The notes under the pieces: model-generated | Database searches by the model: none | Seen by the model: the letters and a program-made list of their open reading frames with translations, nothing else | Told to the model about the DNA's origin: nothing | In this document: piece after piece, positions 31,353-44,745 of the stretch | How positions within the stretch are numbered: position 1 is the first letter of the stretch | How the letters are laid out: each line of letters begins with the position of its first letter | Position numbers and translations under genes: made by a program | DNA from: Actinomycetota bacterium | GTDB lineage: Bacteria > Actinomycetota > Actinomycetes > Nanopelagicales > Nanopelagicaceae | Direction: 5' to 3' | NCBI GenBank assembly: GCA_009699575.1 | Contig: WLNY01000006.1 | Location: 1-64,000, forward strand | Length of the DNA: 64,000 bases

Positions 31353-32435
31353 ATGACAAATGATCGCTTTGCATCAGCTAATGACATGGTTGCTGAGTAT
31401 GCAACTCTTGAAGCACAAATGGCAGATCCTTCCATTCACAATGACCAAGGAAAGGCGCGCCTTCTCGGTCGTCGCTATGCACAACTCGGACCTGTAGTTG
31501 CCGGATTTCGAGCATGGAAGAGCGCTGAAGAAGATGTCGTTGCCGCAAAAGAATTGGTAGAAGTTGATTCCTCGTTCGCAGAAGAAATTCCAGCACTCGA
31601 ACTCGCACGCGATGAAGCTGCGACCAAACTTGAAGAATTGCTTTTGCCTCGTGACCCTAATGATGATCGCGATGTGATCTTGGAAGTTAAAGCTGGCGCA
31701 GGGGGAGATGAGTCCGCGCTATTCGCTGGCGACTTACTTCGAATGTATCTTCGCTACGCAGAAAAACATGGATGGAAAACTGAGATTCTCGATATGAATG
31801 AGAGTGAGTTGGGGGGATATAAAGATGTCTCCGTTGCCATCAAATCAAAAGGTGTTGCAGAACCAGGTCAGTCTCCTTATGCCCGCTTGAAATTTGAAGG
31901 CGGAGTTCATCGCGTACAAAGAGTTCCAGAGACTGAATCACAAGGTCGAATTCACACCTCTGCTGCTGGAGTTTTAATCTTACCTGAAGCCGAAGAGGTA
32001 GATGTTGAACTCAACATGAATGATGTTCGCGTAGATGTCTATCGCTCAAGTGGACCTGGTGGTCAAAGTGTTAATACAACTGACTCCGCAGTTCGTCTCA
32101 CACACGTCCCAACAGGAATTGTTGTTTCTTGCCAAAATGAAAAATCACAATTGCAAAATAAAGAGTCAGCTCTTCGCATTTTGCGCGCTCGATTATTAGC
32201 CGCAGCGCAAGAAGCGCAAGAAGCAGCTGCGATGGCTGATAGAAAGAGCCAAGTTCGTACCGTTGATCGCTCTGAGAGAATTCGAACATATAACTATCCA
32301 GAGAATCGTTTAAGTGACCATCGAGTCAATTATAAATCTAATAATCTCGATTCAGTCCTTAATGGAGAACTCGACGATGTAATTCAAGCTCTTTTGGATG
32401 CTGATAAAGCGGCCAAGTTGGCTCATACAAACTGA
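31353..32435 (+). CDS. prfA: Peptide chain release factor 1
   Basis: GGQ motif [20 protein letters not shown]. Confidence 0.97.
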   Translation: MTNDRFASANDMVAEYATLEAQMADPSIHNDQGKARLLGRRYAQLGPVVAGFRAWKSAEEDVVAAKELVEVDSSFAEEIPALELARDEAATKLEELLLPRDPNDDRDVILEVKAGAGGDESALFAGDLLRMYLRYAEKHGWKTEILDMNESELGGYKDVSVAIKSKGVAEPGQSPYARLKFEGGVHRVQRVPETESQGRIHTSAAGVLILPEAEEVDVELNMNDVRVDVYRSSGPGGQSVNTTDSAVRLTHVPTGIVVSCQNEKSQLQNKESALRILRARLLAAAQEAQEAAAMADRKSQVRTVDRSERIRTYNYPENRLSDHRVNYKSNNLDSVLNGELDDVIQALLDADKAAKLAHTN

Positions 32436-32443
32436 GGGTCTTA

Positions 32444-33295
32444 ATGGACATTAAAGAGATTCTCAGAGATGCTAAATCACAATTGCTACTTTCAGAATGT
32501 GCAGAAGTTGATGCTGAATTTCTCTTGGCTCATGTCTTAGGAATCACTCGTATGGACCTTCATAACCCAGTTATTGTTGAAAAAGTTGTCAAGGCACTCG
32601 ACGATGTCGAAATTGCAGTTGAAACATTCCATGAATTGCTTGAAAGACGATTGCGCTACGAGCCACTTCAATACATCACAGGTGTAGCTCATTTTAGAAA
32701 TCTAGATTTACAGGTGGGGCCCGGAGTTTTGGTTCCTCGGCCAGAGAGCGAACTACTTGTTAGCGCCGTTCTTACACATATTGCAAATTTGAGTGCGCCC
32801 GTGAGTGTCATTGATCTTGGTGCAGGCTCTGGCGCACTAGCAATCTCAATCGCAACAGAAGCTCCGAGTGCAAGAGTTATAGCAGTGGAGAAAAGCCCAG
32901 AAGCTCTGGTGTGGTTAAAAAAGAATGTTGCTGCCATAAATGAAGATTTGCGCATCGTTGAATCTGATGTAACTGATGCACTACTGGGCGTAAAGTGTGA
33001 TGTTGTAATTACCAATCCTCCGTATGTCCCAAATTCCCAACAGTTACCGCGAGACGTTTCTGAGCATGAGCCAGCAATTGCTCTCTTTGGCGGTACTGAT
33101 GGCATGGAAATCCCGCGCGTTTTTATCGCAGCAGCATCTCGCCTGCTTAAACCCTTGGGTTTATTGGTAATAGAACATTCTGAAGATCAAGGTGAAGCAA
33201 TTCAAGGCGCGCTTGCGTTAGATTTCCAAGATATACGTCTTCATGAAGATCTCACTGGAAGACCTCGTTGGACAAGTGCTGTGAGGAGAAAATAA
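32444..33295 (+). CDS. prmC: Peptide chain release factor N5-glutamine methyltransferase
   Basis: DLGAGSGALAIS, VVITNPPYVP. Confidence 0.95.
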   Translation: MDIKEILRDAKSQLLLSECAEVDAEFLLAHVLGITRMDLHNPVIVEKVVKALDDVEIAVETFHELLERRLRYEPLQYITGVAHFRNLDLQVGPGVLVPRPESELLVSAVLTHIANLSAPVSVIDLGAGSGALAISIATEAPSARVIAVEKSPEALVWLKKNVAAINEDLRIVESDVTDALLGVKCDVVITNPPYVPNSQQLPRDVSEHEPAIALFGGTDGMEIPRVFIAAASRLLKPLGLLVIEHSEDQGEAIQGALALDFQDIRLHEDLTGRPRWTSAVRRK

Positions 33296-33946
33296 ATGGG
33301 CGCATTGGTTTATTTATATATGGGTGAGAGATCAGACCATGTCGAACAAGCTGTTAAAGCGATTCGTGATGGGTACATCATTATTGCTCCCCTTGAAAAT
33401 AGTTATGTGTACTTATGTGACGCCTTTAGCCATGATGCTGTTCGAGCAATGCATGTGCTGCGAAAAGATCCACTTGGTGTCGCTGCGCAAGTTCTTGTGG
33501 GAAATCTAGAAATGGCGAAAGGAATCATTCGCGGTGTTCCGCCGATTGTGGAACCACTTATGGTCAATTTTTGGCCAGGACTTCTCACCCTCAACCTTCG
33601 TCCACAAATTGGGCTGACTTGGGATCTCGGCGATGACAACGAACTCGATCTTGTCAGCGTGCGAGTTCCTGTAGCACCATTTGTTTTAGAGGTACTTCAA
33701 CAAAGTGGCCCATTGGCAGTGGCAAGTGCATCTCCTGTCGGGCGACCACCGCTACTCAATACCCGCGAGATCACTGCCCGTGAAGGTGACATCGCAGCAA
33801 TTTTCGGAGACGGTGTTTTACAAGGTGGAACGCCGACAACAATTCTTGAAGTCTCCGATGGCGGCGTACGGATGGTGCGTGAAGGCGCAATCACACGCGA
33901 AGAGTTGATGACCGCTTCGCCTTTTATTTTCCCGACAAACCAATAG
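33296..33946 (+). CDS. Divergent Sua5/YciO/YrdC-family protein
   Basis: Position after prmC as in other Actinobacteria; family-like scaffold (AIRDGYIIIAPLENSYVYLCDAF...VLVGN...FWPGLLTL...) but signature motifs altered. Confidence 0.7.
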   Translation: MGALVYLYMGERSDHVEQAVKAIRDGYIIIAPLENSYVYLCDAFSHDAVRAMHVLRKDPLGVAAQVLVGNLEMAKGIIRGVPPIVEPLMVNFWPGLLTLNLRPQIGLTWDLGDDNELDLVSVRVPVAPFVLEVLQQSGPLAVASASPVGRPPLLNTREITAREGDIAAIFGDGVLQGGTPTTILEVSDGGVRMVREGAITREELMTASPFIFPTNQ

Positions 33947-33955
33947 GCTTTAACA

Positions 33956-35224
33956 ATGACTGATACTCCTTTTTATGGTCCGGATTTTGATCTCCTTAGG
34001 GCGCAAGATCCAGATATTGCAGGAATTGTGCTCTCGGAACTCAAGAGGCAGCAGACCAATCTCCAACTCATTGCCAGCGAAAACTTCACATCGCGCGCCG
34101 TTCTAGCTGCATTAGGGTCAACACTTTCCAATAAATATGCCGAAGGGTATCCAGGCAAGCGTTATTACGGCGGATGTGAAGAAGTGGACAAGGCTGAGAA
34201 CCTAGCTATATCTCGCGCGAAAGAACTCTTTGGCGCTGACCACGCAAATGTTCAACCACATTCAGGTGCAAGTGCAAATATTGCTGTCTATCAAGCATTC
34301 ACTCAACCAGGTGACACGGTTCTGGCGATGTCCTTACCTCATGGTGGGCATTTAACTCATGGTTCGAAAGTTAACTTTTCTGGTAAGTGGTTCAATGTTG
34401 AATCCTATGGAGTACGTCAAGATACAGAGCTCATTGATTATGACGAACTTCGTGATCTTGCGATTAAACACCAACCTAAAATGATCTGTAGCGGAGCTAC
34501 TGCTTATCCAAGCCTGATTGATTTTGAAAAGGTTCGCGCAATTTGCGATGAAGTTGGCGCAATCATGTGGGTAGATGCTGCGCACTTTATTGGACTCGTT
34601 GCTGGCAAGGCGATTCCCTCCCCAGTTCCTTACGCTGATGTAGTTTCTTTCACCACTCACAAAGTGTTGCGCGGACCACGAGGTGGAATGATTTTGGCAA
34701 AAGCTGAACATGCAGCGGCTATAGATAAAGCAGTTTTTCCTGGAATGCAAGGTGGCCCAATAATGTCAGCCGTTGCAGGCAAAGCCGTTGCGCTTAAAGA
34801 ATGTGCGCAACCTGCCTATCAACAATATGCACGAGATGTCATAACAAATGCACAAGCACTCACCCACGTCCTCGAAGAAGAAGGAATGCGTGCAGTCTCC
34901 GGTGGAACACAGACCCACCTCGCACTTATTGACATTCGTGCCACGGGCGTCAATGGAAAAGTTGCTGACGAACGATGTGGAAATGCAGGAATTGTTCTCA
35001 ATAAGAATTCAATACCTTTTGATCCAGAAAAACCTGGAATCACAAGCGGCATTCGTGTTGGCACACCTGCAACGACGACTCAAGGAATGGGTGTGGCAGA
35101 AATGAAAACTATCGCATCACTTATTTCTCGAGCAATTAAATCTGGAGATGATTTGGCAAAGGCTGCTGAAATCAAAAGTGAAGTGCATGCATTGACAGCA
35201 CGCTTTCCAATTTACAGCGAATAG
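33956..35224 (+). CDS. glyA: Serine hydroxymethyltransferase
   Basis: LIASENFTSRAVLAALGS, VVSFTTHKVLRGPRGG. Confidence 0.97.
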   Translation: MTDTPFYGPDFDLLRAQDPDIAGIVLSELKRQQTNLQLIASENFTSRAVLAALGSTLSNKYAEGYPGKRYYGGCEEVDKAENLAISRAKELFGADHANVQPHSGASANIAVYQAFTQPGDTVLAMSLPHGGHLTHGSKVNFSGKWFNVESYGVRQDTELIDYDELRDLAIKHQPKMICSGATAYPSLIDFEKVRAICDEVGAIMWVDAAHFIGLVAGKAIPSPVPYADVVSFTTHKVLRGPRGGMILAKAEHAAAIDKAVFPGMQGGPIMSAVAGKAVALKECAQPAYQQYARDVITNAQALTHVLEEEGMRAVSGGTQTHLALIDIRATGVNGKVADERCGNAGIVLNKNSIPFDPEKPGITSGIRVGTPATTTQGMGVAEMKTIASLISRAIKSGDDLAKAAEIKSEVHALTARFPIYSE

Positions 35225-35233
35225 AATCTTCGA

Positions 35234-36322
35234 ATGCGCGAGTACTTAATTACACTGCTTTTATCAGCAGCAATTTGTTATCTCGTGACTCCTGCTGTGC
35301 GGATTATGGCAATCAAACTTGGCGTTGTGGCTGCAATTCGAACTCGAGATATACACACGACACCTACTCCTCGGTGGGGCGGAGTAGCGATGTGGATTTC
35401 TATGACACTGACTTTTCTTATAGTAAATCATTTGGAATTAGTGGGAAAATCATTTGGACGCGAGACTCTCGGAATTTTCCTTGCAGGAACCTTTATCGTT
35501 TTGCTCGGTATGGCAGATGATCGTTTTCAATTAGATGCACTCACCAAACTTGCAGGACAAGCACTCGCCGCAGGCATTTTGTTGATTTATGGAATCCAGA
35601 TTCTTTGGTTACCAATTAATGGCGTGATCACACTTCCTCCAAGTATTGGCCAATTTACGACGGTTGTTATTGTGCTGGTCACAATAAATGCTGTGAATTT
35701 TATTGATGGGCTTGATGGACTAGCAGCAGGAATTGTTTCGATTGCCGCTGCCGCATTCTTTGCTTTTGCCTATCTTTTGGCAGTTGTATGGGGGTTTAGC
35801 CGTGCAGGTGCGCCATCACTGATCACTGCAGTTCTCATCGGTGTTTGCCTTGGATTCTTGCCTCATAATTTTCATCCAGCACGAATTTTTATGGGCGATT
35901 CTGGATCGATGTTTTTAGGTTTACTTCTAGCGGCAGCAGCAATAACTCTGACAGGCCAAGTAGATCCAAATGCAATATCAGCTGTTGATGTTGGCCCAAC
36001 TCTCTTGCCATTACTGCTTCCTTTTGCAGTACTAGCAATTCCTTTAGCTGACTTACTTCTTGCGATTTTTCGGCGATTGCGAGCTGGTCGATCTCCCTTT
36101 GCTCCTGACATGGGACACCTTCATCACAGGTTATTACTCTCTGGAAAATCAAATGTGAGAACAGCAATCATTATGTATTTATGGACAGCAACCATTGCTT
36201 TTCCAGTAACAGTTTCCGCGTTTGCTCCCATGTGGGTTGCGCTGATCGTTGCCGTTACATTACTTGCTCTCACTCTTTTCATCTCTCGAACGGCAAAGAA
36301 AAACGAGGTGCAGAATGTCTAA
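35234..36322 (+). CDS. wecA: WecA-like undecaprenyl/decaprenyl-phosphate GlcNAc-1-phosphate transferase
   Basis: Polytopic; TPRWGGVAM, AVNFIDGLDGLAAG, ARIFMGDSGSMFLG, DMGHLHHRLL. Confidence 0.92.
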   Translation: MREYLITLLLSAAICYLVTPAVRIMAIKLGVVAAIRTRDIHTTPTPRWGGVAMWISMTLTFLIVNHLELVGKSFGRETLGIFLAGTFIVLLGMADDRFQLDALTKLAGQALAAGILLIYGIQILWLPINGVITLPPSIGQFTTVVIVLVTINAVNFIDGLDGLAAGIVSIAAAAFFAFAYLLAVVWGFSRAGAPSLITAVLIGVCLGFLPHNFHPARIFMGDSGSMFLGLLLAAAAITLTGQVDPNAISAVDVGPTLLPLLLPFAVLAIPLADLLLAIFRRLRAGRSPFAPDMGHLHHRLLLSGKSNVRTAIIMYLWTATIAFPVTVSAFAPMWVALIVAVTLLALTLFISRTAKKNEVQNV

Positions 36323-36734
36323 TAAAGGAAGCAACGAATCGCAACTACTTCGCGGTGCACTTGTCCCCACTTTTATTGTGGGAATTGTTGCAATCGGCTT
36401 CTCAACATTTTTAGCCGGAACTTCAGGATTCTTCGGGGCACTACTTGCTCAATGTGTTGTCGTTATTTATTTTGCCGTCCATATCGGGGTTTCTAAAATA
36501 TCGACCAATCTGGATCCCATGAGCACTATGGGATTGGCCCTCTTTTCCTACTTCGCCAAACTCCTTCTCCTTGGCATCTTCCTGTGGGCCCTTACCTCGT
36601 GGACTTCGAGGCAGACAATTAATAGAACGAGCTTTGCCATCAGCGCGATTGCCCTTACTTTCGCCTGGCTAGGCGGGGAAATTGCCAGTTATATGAAGTT
36701 ACGCCTACATTTACCGCTACCGAAGTCCGAATAG
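36315..36734 (+). CDS. ATP synthase protein I-like 4-TM membrane protein
   Basis: Start MSNKGSNESQLLRG; about 4 TMs; between wecA and atpB. Confidence 0.65.
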   Translation: MSNKGSNESQLLRGALVPTFIVGIVAIGFSTFLAGTSGFFGALLAQCVVVIYFAVHIGVSKISTNLDPMSTMGLALFSYFAKLLLLGIFLWALTSWTSRQTINRTSFAISAIALTFAWLGGEIASYMKLRLHLPLPKSE

Positions 36735-36756
36735 TCGCCCACCCCTAGGGAGCCCC

Positions 36757-36945
36757 ATGAGTAACCGTGAAGAGAACGCCCTTTGGTCCATTTTTGGCTA
36801 CCTTCTCTCGGGACTCATATTCTGGGGTGGCATTGGCTGGGCCCTTGATCGTTGGCTGGGAACGGGATTTTTTCTACTTGGCGGCCTGCTCGTAGGAATG
36901 GCTGGGGCGATTTATCTCGTCTGGCTTCGCTTCGGCCGGGATTAA
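36757..36945 (+). CDS. AtpZ/AtpI-like small membrane protein
   Basis: 62 aa, ALWSIFGYLLSGLIFWGGIGWALDRWLGTGFFLLGGLLVGMAGAIYLVW. Confidence 0.75.
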   Translation: MSNREENALWSIFGYLLSGLIFWGGIGWALDRWLGTGFFLLGGLLVGMAGAIYLVWLRFGRD

Positions 36946-37061
36946 GAAGGAATGTACCTTCTCGCTCCGATTTCACTCAGAGCCCTCTCTGCCAATAAGG
37001 TTCCACTAAGAACTTACCCCCTGACGGTCTAATATTTTTAGTCAATGAAAAGGAGTGATGC

Positions 37062-37850
37062 GTGCGCTCGTTAGTTAGATTTAGCGCAGAAGGCGAAGGC
37101 TTCGTCCCGCCAAGCAGCAACGACTTTAATCTCCCACCAATTTTCGGAGATAACGCATATACGACTAAACCAATTCTTCTTGTGGGACTTTCAGTTATTT
37201 TAATTTCTGTTTTCTTCCTCCTTTCATCTCGTAAAGCAGCAATTGTGCCTTCAAAGTTCCAATTCGCTGGAGAGAGTGTCTACGCATTTGTTCGCAATGA
37301 CCTCGCTCGCGATGTTATTGGTCATGAATTCATGCGATTTGTTCCCTACCTATTCACACTCTTTACTTTTATTCTCACCAATAACATTTTTGGAATTGTT
37401 CCATTTTTGCAATTTCCAGCAATGTCTCATGTGAGCTTTCCATACGTCCTTGCGATCTTTACATTTGTAATTTTCCACTATGTTGGAATTCGTAAACAAG
37501 GAATTGGTAAGTATGTCAAAGAGATTATGTTCATGCCTGGCGTTCCTAAGGCTGCATATGTGTTACTTACTCCGATTGAAATTGTTACCTTCTTCTTGAC
37601 TCGTCCGTTGACGCTTTCACTGCGTCTCTTTGCAAACATGTTTGCCGGTCACTTACTTCTTCTCGTCTTTATCTTGGGTGGAGATCATCTGCTCAAAGGT
37701 GTTATTGGTTTGAAGTTAATTAGCCCATTTGCTTTTGCTTTTGGCATCGGGCTAACTTTCTTCGAATTCATGGTCCAGTGTCTGCAGGCGTACATATTTA
37801 CCCTGCTGACAGCGCTTTATATCGCCGGCGCCCTTGCCGACGAGCACTAA
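37062..37850 (+). CDS. atpB: F0F1 ATP synthase subunit a
   Basis: RPLTLSLRLFANMFAGHLLLL. Confidence 0.96.
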   Translation: MRSLVRFSAEGEGFVPPSSNDFNLPPIFGDNAYTTKPILLVGLSVILISVFFLLSSRKAAIVPSKFQFAGESVYAFVRNDLARDVIGHEFMRFVPYLFTLFTFILTNNIFGIVPFLQFPAMSHVSFPYVLAIFTFVIFHYVGIRKQGIGKYVKEIMFMPGVPKAAYVLLTPIEIVTFFLTRPLTLSLRLFANMFAGHLLLLVFILGGDHLLKGVIGLKLISPFAFAFGIGLTFFEFMVQCLQAYIFTLLTALYIAGALADEH

Positions 37851-37875
37851 GAACAACTACTGAAAGGTAAGAAAA

Positions 37876-38079
37876 ATGACAGGCACACTCAACCTGGTCG
37901 GTTATGGCCTCTCTGCAATCGGACCCGCGATTGCAACTGGAATGATCTTCGCTGCTTACATCAGCGGTGTCGCACGCCAGCCAGAAGCTCGTAGCGTTCT
38001 ACAGCCAATCGCATTCCTTGGATTCGCACTTGCAGAAGCTCTTGCTCTCTTCGGCCTCGTACTCGCATTCGTTCTCTAA
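37876..38079 (+). CDS. atpE: ATP synthase subunit c
   Basis: 67 aa, two helices; [35 protein letters not shown]. Confidence 0.96.
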   Translation: MTGTLNLVGYGLSAIGPAIATGMIFAAYISGVARQPEARSVLQPIAFLGFALAEALALFGLVLAFVL

Positions 38080-38082
38080 TAG

Positions 38083-38631
<549 letters not shown>

Positions 38632-38646
38632 AGGAAGAAATAGAAG

Positions 38647-39483
38647 ATGAGAGTTCATTTCGGTGGCAGAAGTCGTCAATCACTTGTGATTGCACGTGAC
38701 TTGCTAGATGCTGCCGTAAATGGAGCAACTACAGATGCTGCTTCTGCGCTCTCAGCGGATCTCTTTCTTGTTGGAGAAGTTCTCAATTCAAATATCTCTT
38801 TGCGTCGTGCAATTAATGATCCTTCGCGCGACGCACAATCAAAAGCAGTTCTCGTGTCTGAGATTTTTTCAACAAAGGTTGGACCAGCAGCACTTGGCGT
38901 TATCACTGGCGTTAGTGCGTTGCGATGGTCGGCATCTTCAGACCTCGTTCAAGTACTTGAGCAATTAGCAATCGAAGCAGAAGCATCCGCGGCAAATATC
39001 GCAAATGAATTAGATCGAGTCGAGCATGAAGTCTTCACAGTCTTTCGCGCTATCGCTGGTTCTTTTGAATTGCGTACCGCTTTGATCACTGCAGATGCCA
39101 TCAAAGCTAAGAGCGCGCTGGTTGAGGATCTTTTAGGAAAGAACGCATCAGCTTCAACCGTAAAATTAGTGAGTCGCCTGGTCAGTAACTGGCGCGGCCG
39201 TAGCGTTGAAGCAGGCTTTGATGATTATCAATTTGCACTTGCAGCTAGGCGCAATCGAGTGATTGCACTTGTTCGAAGCGCATCGCCTCTCACAACCGAT
39301 CAATACGATCGCCTTGTGGCAGCCCTTGCTAAGCAGACTGGGCAACCAGTTCGCGTCAACATTGAAATTGACCCATCCGTCATCGGTGGAGTTTCAGTGA
39401 AATATGCAGATGAGCTAGTCGATGGCACAGTTGCAAGTCGTTTGGCTGGAGCGAGTAGATCACTCGCTGGACAGAACGCTTAA
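38647..39483 (+). CDS. atpH: ATP synthase subunit delta
   Basis: C-terminal VNIEIDPSVIGGVSVKYADELVDGTVASRL; operon position. Confidence 0.95.
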   Translation: MRVHFGGRSRQSLVIARDLLDAAVNGATTDAASALSADLFLVGEVLNSNISLRRAINDPSRDAQSKAVLVSEIFSTKVGPAALGVITGVSALRWSASSDLVQVLEQLAIEAEASAANIANELDRVEHEVFTVFRAIAGSFELRTALITADAIKAKSALVEDLLGKNASASTVKLVSRLVSNWRGRSVEAGFDDYQFALAARRNRVIALVRSASPLTTDQYDRLVAALAKQTGQPVRVNIEIDPSVIGGVSVKYADELVDGTVASRLAGASRSLAGQNA

Positions 39484-39521
39484 TAGAGAATTAAAAGAAG
39501 AAAGAGACAAGGGAGAAAAAA

Positions 39522-41162
39522 ATGGCAGAGCTAACGATCCGACCTGAGGAGATTCGCGACGCATTGGCGAATTTCGTTAAGTCATATGATCCAGGCGTTG
39601 CAGCTCGCGACGAAGTAGGAACCGTTAGCCAAGCTGGTGATGGAATCGCTCGCGTTGAGGGTTTGCCATCAACTATGGCAAATGAACTCTTGCAGTTCGA
39701 AAACGGAACACTTGGTCTTGCACTTAACCTCGACGTTCGTGAAATCGGCGTTGTTATTTTGGGTGGCTACGAAGGAATTGAAGAAGGTACTTCTGTACGA
39801 GGTACAGGTGAAGTTCTCTCAGTCCCAGTCGGTGATGCTTTCCTTGGTCGCGTAGTGGATCCACTGGGTCGACCAATTGATGGCAAGGGTGAAATTACAC
39901 CTGACGCCCGACGCGCACTCGAACTTCAGGCTCCCTCTGTTGTTCAGCGCCAACCTGTAAAAGAGCCACTTGCAACAGGTATTAAAGCAATCGATGCAAT
40001 GACTGCAATCGGTCGTGGACAACGCCAGCTCATTATTGGTGATCGTCAGACTGGAAAAACTGCAGTAGCGATTGACACAATTATTAACCAACGCGATAAC
40101 TGGAAGAGTGGGGATCCAAAGAAGCAGGTCAAGTGCATCTATGTAGCTATCGGCCAAAAGGGTTCGACAATTGCTGCTGTAAAGGGTGCACTCGAAGAAG
40201 CCGGCGCAATGGAATACACAACCATCGTTGCATCTCCAGCATCAGATCCCGCTGGCTTTAAATACCTTGCTCCATACACTGGCTCTGCAATTGGTCAGCA
40301 CTGGATGTACAAAGGTGAGCACGTACTAATTGTTTTTGATGACCTTTCAAAGCAAGCTGAGGCATACCGTTCAGTCTCATTGTTGCTTCGCCGTCCACCA
40401 GGTCGCGAAGCGTACCCAGGAGATGTTTTCTACTTACATTCACGTCTTCTCGAGCGCTGTGCAAAACTCTCAGATGAACTCGGTGGTGGTTCGATGACTG
40501 GTTTGCCAATTATCGAAACAAAGGGAAATGACGTTTCTGCATTTATTCCAACAAACGTAATTTCGATTACCGATGGACAGTGCTTCCTCGAGACAGATCT
40601 TTTCAACGCAGGTGTTCGCCCAGCGATTAACGTTGGTGTTTCTGTTTCTCGCGTGGGTGGTTCTGCACAGACAAAAGCAATGAAGAAAATTGCTGGACGT
40701 TTGCGTCTTGACCTTGCACAATTCCGTGAGCTTGAAGCATTCGCAGCGTTCGGTTCAGATCTTGATGCAGCATCAAAGGCTCAACTCGAGCGCGGTGCGC
40801 GCATGGTTGAACTTCTTAAGCAGGGTCAGTACTCACCGTACTCACTTGAGCGTCAGATCACTTCAATCTGGGCAGGTACCTCTGGAAATCTTGACAGCAT
40901 TCCAGTTGGAGATATTCGTCGCTTTGAAGCAGAACTTCTTGACTTCATTGCTCTCGAGCGCAAGGCAATCTTTGATGTCATTTCAGAGACAAAGCAGTTA
41001 GAAGATGAGACTGTTGCCGCACTTCAAGAAGCCATTGATACATTCAAACTTCGCTTTGTTCCAACTGTGACAGGTGCAGTAAATGAAGCAGCTGCCGAAG
41101 CTCTTGATTCAGAGAGCCAAGAGCAGATTACTAAGCACGTGCCACCGGCGGTGAAGAAGTAA
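39522..41162 (+). CDS. atpA: ATP synthase subunit alpha
   Basis: [18 protein letters not shown]-rich alpha signature. Confidence 0.98.
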   Translation: MAELTIRPEEIRDALANFVKSYDPGVAARDEVGTVSQAGDGIARVEGLPSTMANELLQFENGTLGLALNLDVREIGVVILGGYEGIEEGTSVRGTGEVLSVPVGDAFLGRVVDPLGRPIDGKGEITPDARRALELQAPSVVQRQPVKEPLATGIKAIDAMTAIGRGQRQLIIGDRQTGKTAVAIDTIINQRDNWKSGDPKKQVKCIYVAIGQKGSTIAAVKGALEEAGAMEYTTIVASPASDPAGFKYLAPYTGSAIGQHWMYKGEHVLIVFDDLSKQAEAYRSVSLLLRRPPGREAYPGDVFYLHSRLLERCAKLSDELGGGSMTGLPIIETKGNDVSAFIPTNVISITDGQCFLETDLFNAGVRPAINVGVSVSRVGGSAQTKAMKKIAGRLRLDLAQFRELEAFAAFGSDLDAASKAQLERGARMVELLKQGQYSPYSLERQITSIWAGTSGNLDSIPVGDIRRFEAELLDFIALERKAIFDVISETKQLEDETVAALQEAIDTFKLRFVPTVTGAVNEAAAEALDSESQEQITKHVPPAVKK

Positions 41163-41165
41163 AAA

Positions 41166-43513
<2,348 letters not shown>

Positions 43514-43519
43514 AGAATA

Positions 43520-43771
43520 ATGTCTCTTAACGTCGAACTAGTATCGCCAACAGAGCGAGTGTGGTCGGGTCAAGCAAAGTTCATCTCTGCTCGCACGATC
43601 GAAGGAGATTTGGGAGTTCTCCCAGGTCACGCTCCGCTCTTTGGCGTACTAGTCGATGGAGTCGTTCGTATCGATAGCGTTGAGGGCGACTCAAAAGAAT
43701 TTAACATCCAAGGTGGATTTATTTCAGTGGCTAATAACCGTGTTTCCATTCTTACGGAGTCATCTAAGTAA
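43520..43771 (+). CDS. atpC: ATP synthase subunit epsilon, short (N-terminal beta domain only)
   Basis: 83 aa: MSLNVELVSPTERVWSGQAKFISARTIEGDLGVLPGHAPLFGVL...ILTESSK*. Confidence 0.93.
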   Translation: MSLNVELVSPTERVWSGQAKFISARTIEGDLGVLPGHAPLFGVLVDGVVRIDSVEGDSKEFNIQGGFISVANNRVSILTESSK

Positions 43772-43783
43772 TTTAGGCACGCT

Positions 43784-44743
43784 TTATTTTAAGTAATGCT
43801 CGGTTTCAATCACCCTGACTGTTTTCGATTTTCCGCGCATCACAATTGACTGGCTTACGATTCCGTAATTTGTGTATCTAATTCCGCGCAACAACTCACC
43901 ATCAGTTATTCCTGTAGCTGATAAAAAAACGTCCTCAGAATTGACTAAATCACGCGTGAAAAGCACCTTTTTTAGATCATGACCGGAATCAAGCGCGCGT
44001 GCTGTCTCGGCTTCATCTCTAGGATGGAGTATTCCCTGAATCATTCCTCCCAAACAAATCATCGCAGCAGCGGTAATCACACCTTCAGGAGTGCCACCGA
44101 TACCCATAAGCAAATCAATACCGGTACCCGGTCTTGCAGTCTCAATTGCAGCTGCAACATCACCATCCTGAATGAGACGAATTCGAGCTCCAGCTTCACG
44201 GATCTCCTTTAAAAGAGTGTCGTGGCGTGGGCGATTGAGAACAACAACTGTTATATCCCCAACACTTAATCCTTTTGCTCGCGCAACAGCTTGAATATTT
44301 TCTGCAGTGCTTGCATTGATGTCTATGGCATCTGCAGCTTCTGGGCCAGTGACAATTTTTTTCATGTAAAAGACATCGCTAGGATCATACATAGCACCTC
44401 TAGGTGCTAGTGCAATGACACTTATTGCGCCATTCATTCCATTTGCACATAGTGAAGTTCCATCAATTGGATCCACTGCTACGTCGCACCCTGGACCAAA
44501 ACCATTTCCAACTTCTTCACCGTTATGTAGCATCGGTGCATCATCTTTTTCACCTTCGCCAATTACTACAACACCAGTCATATCGACGGAATTAATCATC
44601 GCTCGCATAGCTTCGACTGCCGCTTTATCTGCAAGATTCTTCTCACCACGTCCCACCCACGGTGCGGCTGCAACAGCTGCCGTCTCTGTCACGCGCACAA
44701 GTTCAAGTGCAAGGTTGCGATCGGGAGGCTGGAGCTGTGGCAT
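43784..44743 (-). CDS. glpX: Class II fructose-1,6-bisphosphatase
   Basis: [37 protein letters not shown]. Confidence 0.95.
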   Translation of the reverse strand: MPQLQPPDRNLALELVRVTETAAVAAAPWVGRGEKNLADKAAVEAMRAMINSVDMTGVVVIGEGEKDDAPMLHNGEEVGNGFGPGCDVAVDPIDGTSLCANGMNGAISVIALAPRGAMYDPSDVFYMKKIVTGPEAADAIDINASTAENIQAVARAKGLSVGDITVVVLNRPRHDTLLKEIREAGARIRLIQDGDVAAAIETARPGTGIDLLMGIGGTPEGVITAAAMICLGGMIQGILHPRDEAETARALDSGHDLKKVLFTRDLVNSEDVFLSATGITDGELLRGIRYTNYGIVSQSIVMRGKSKTVRVIETEHYLK

Positions 44744-44745
44744 TT

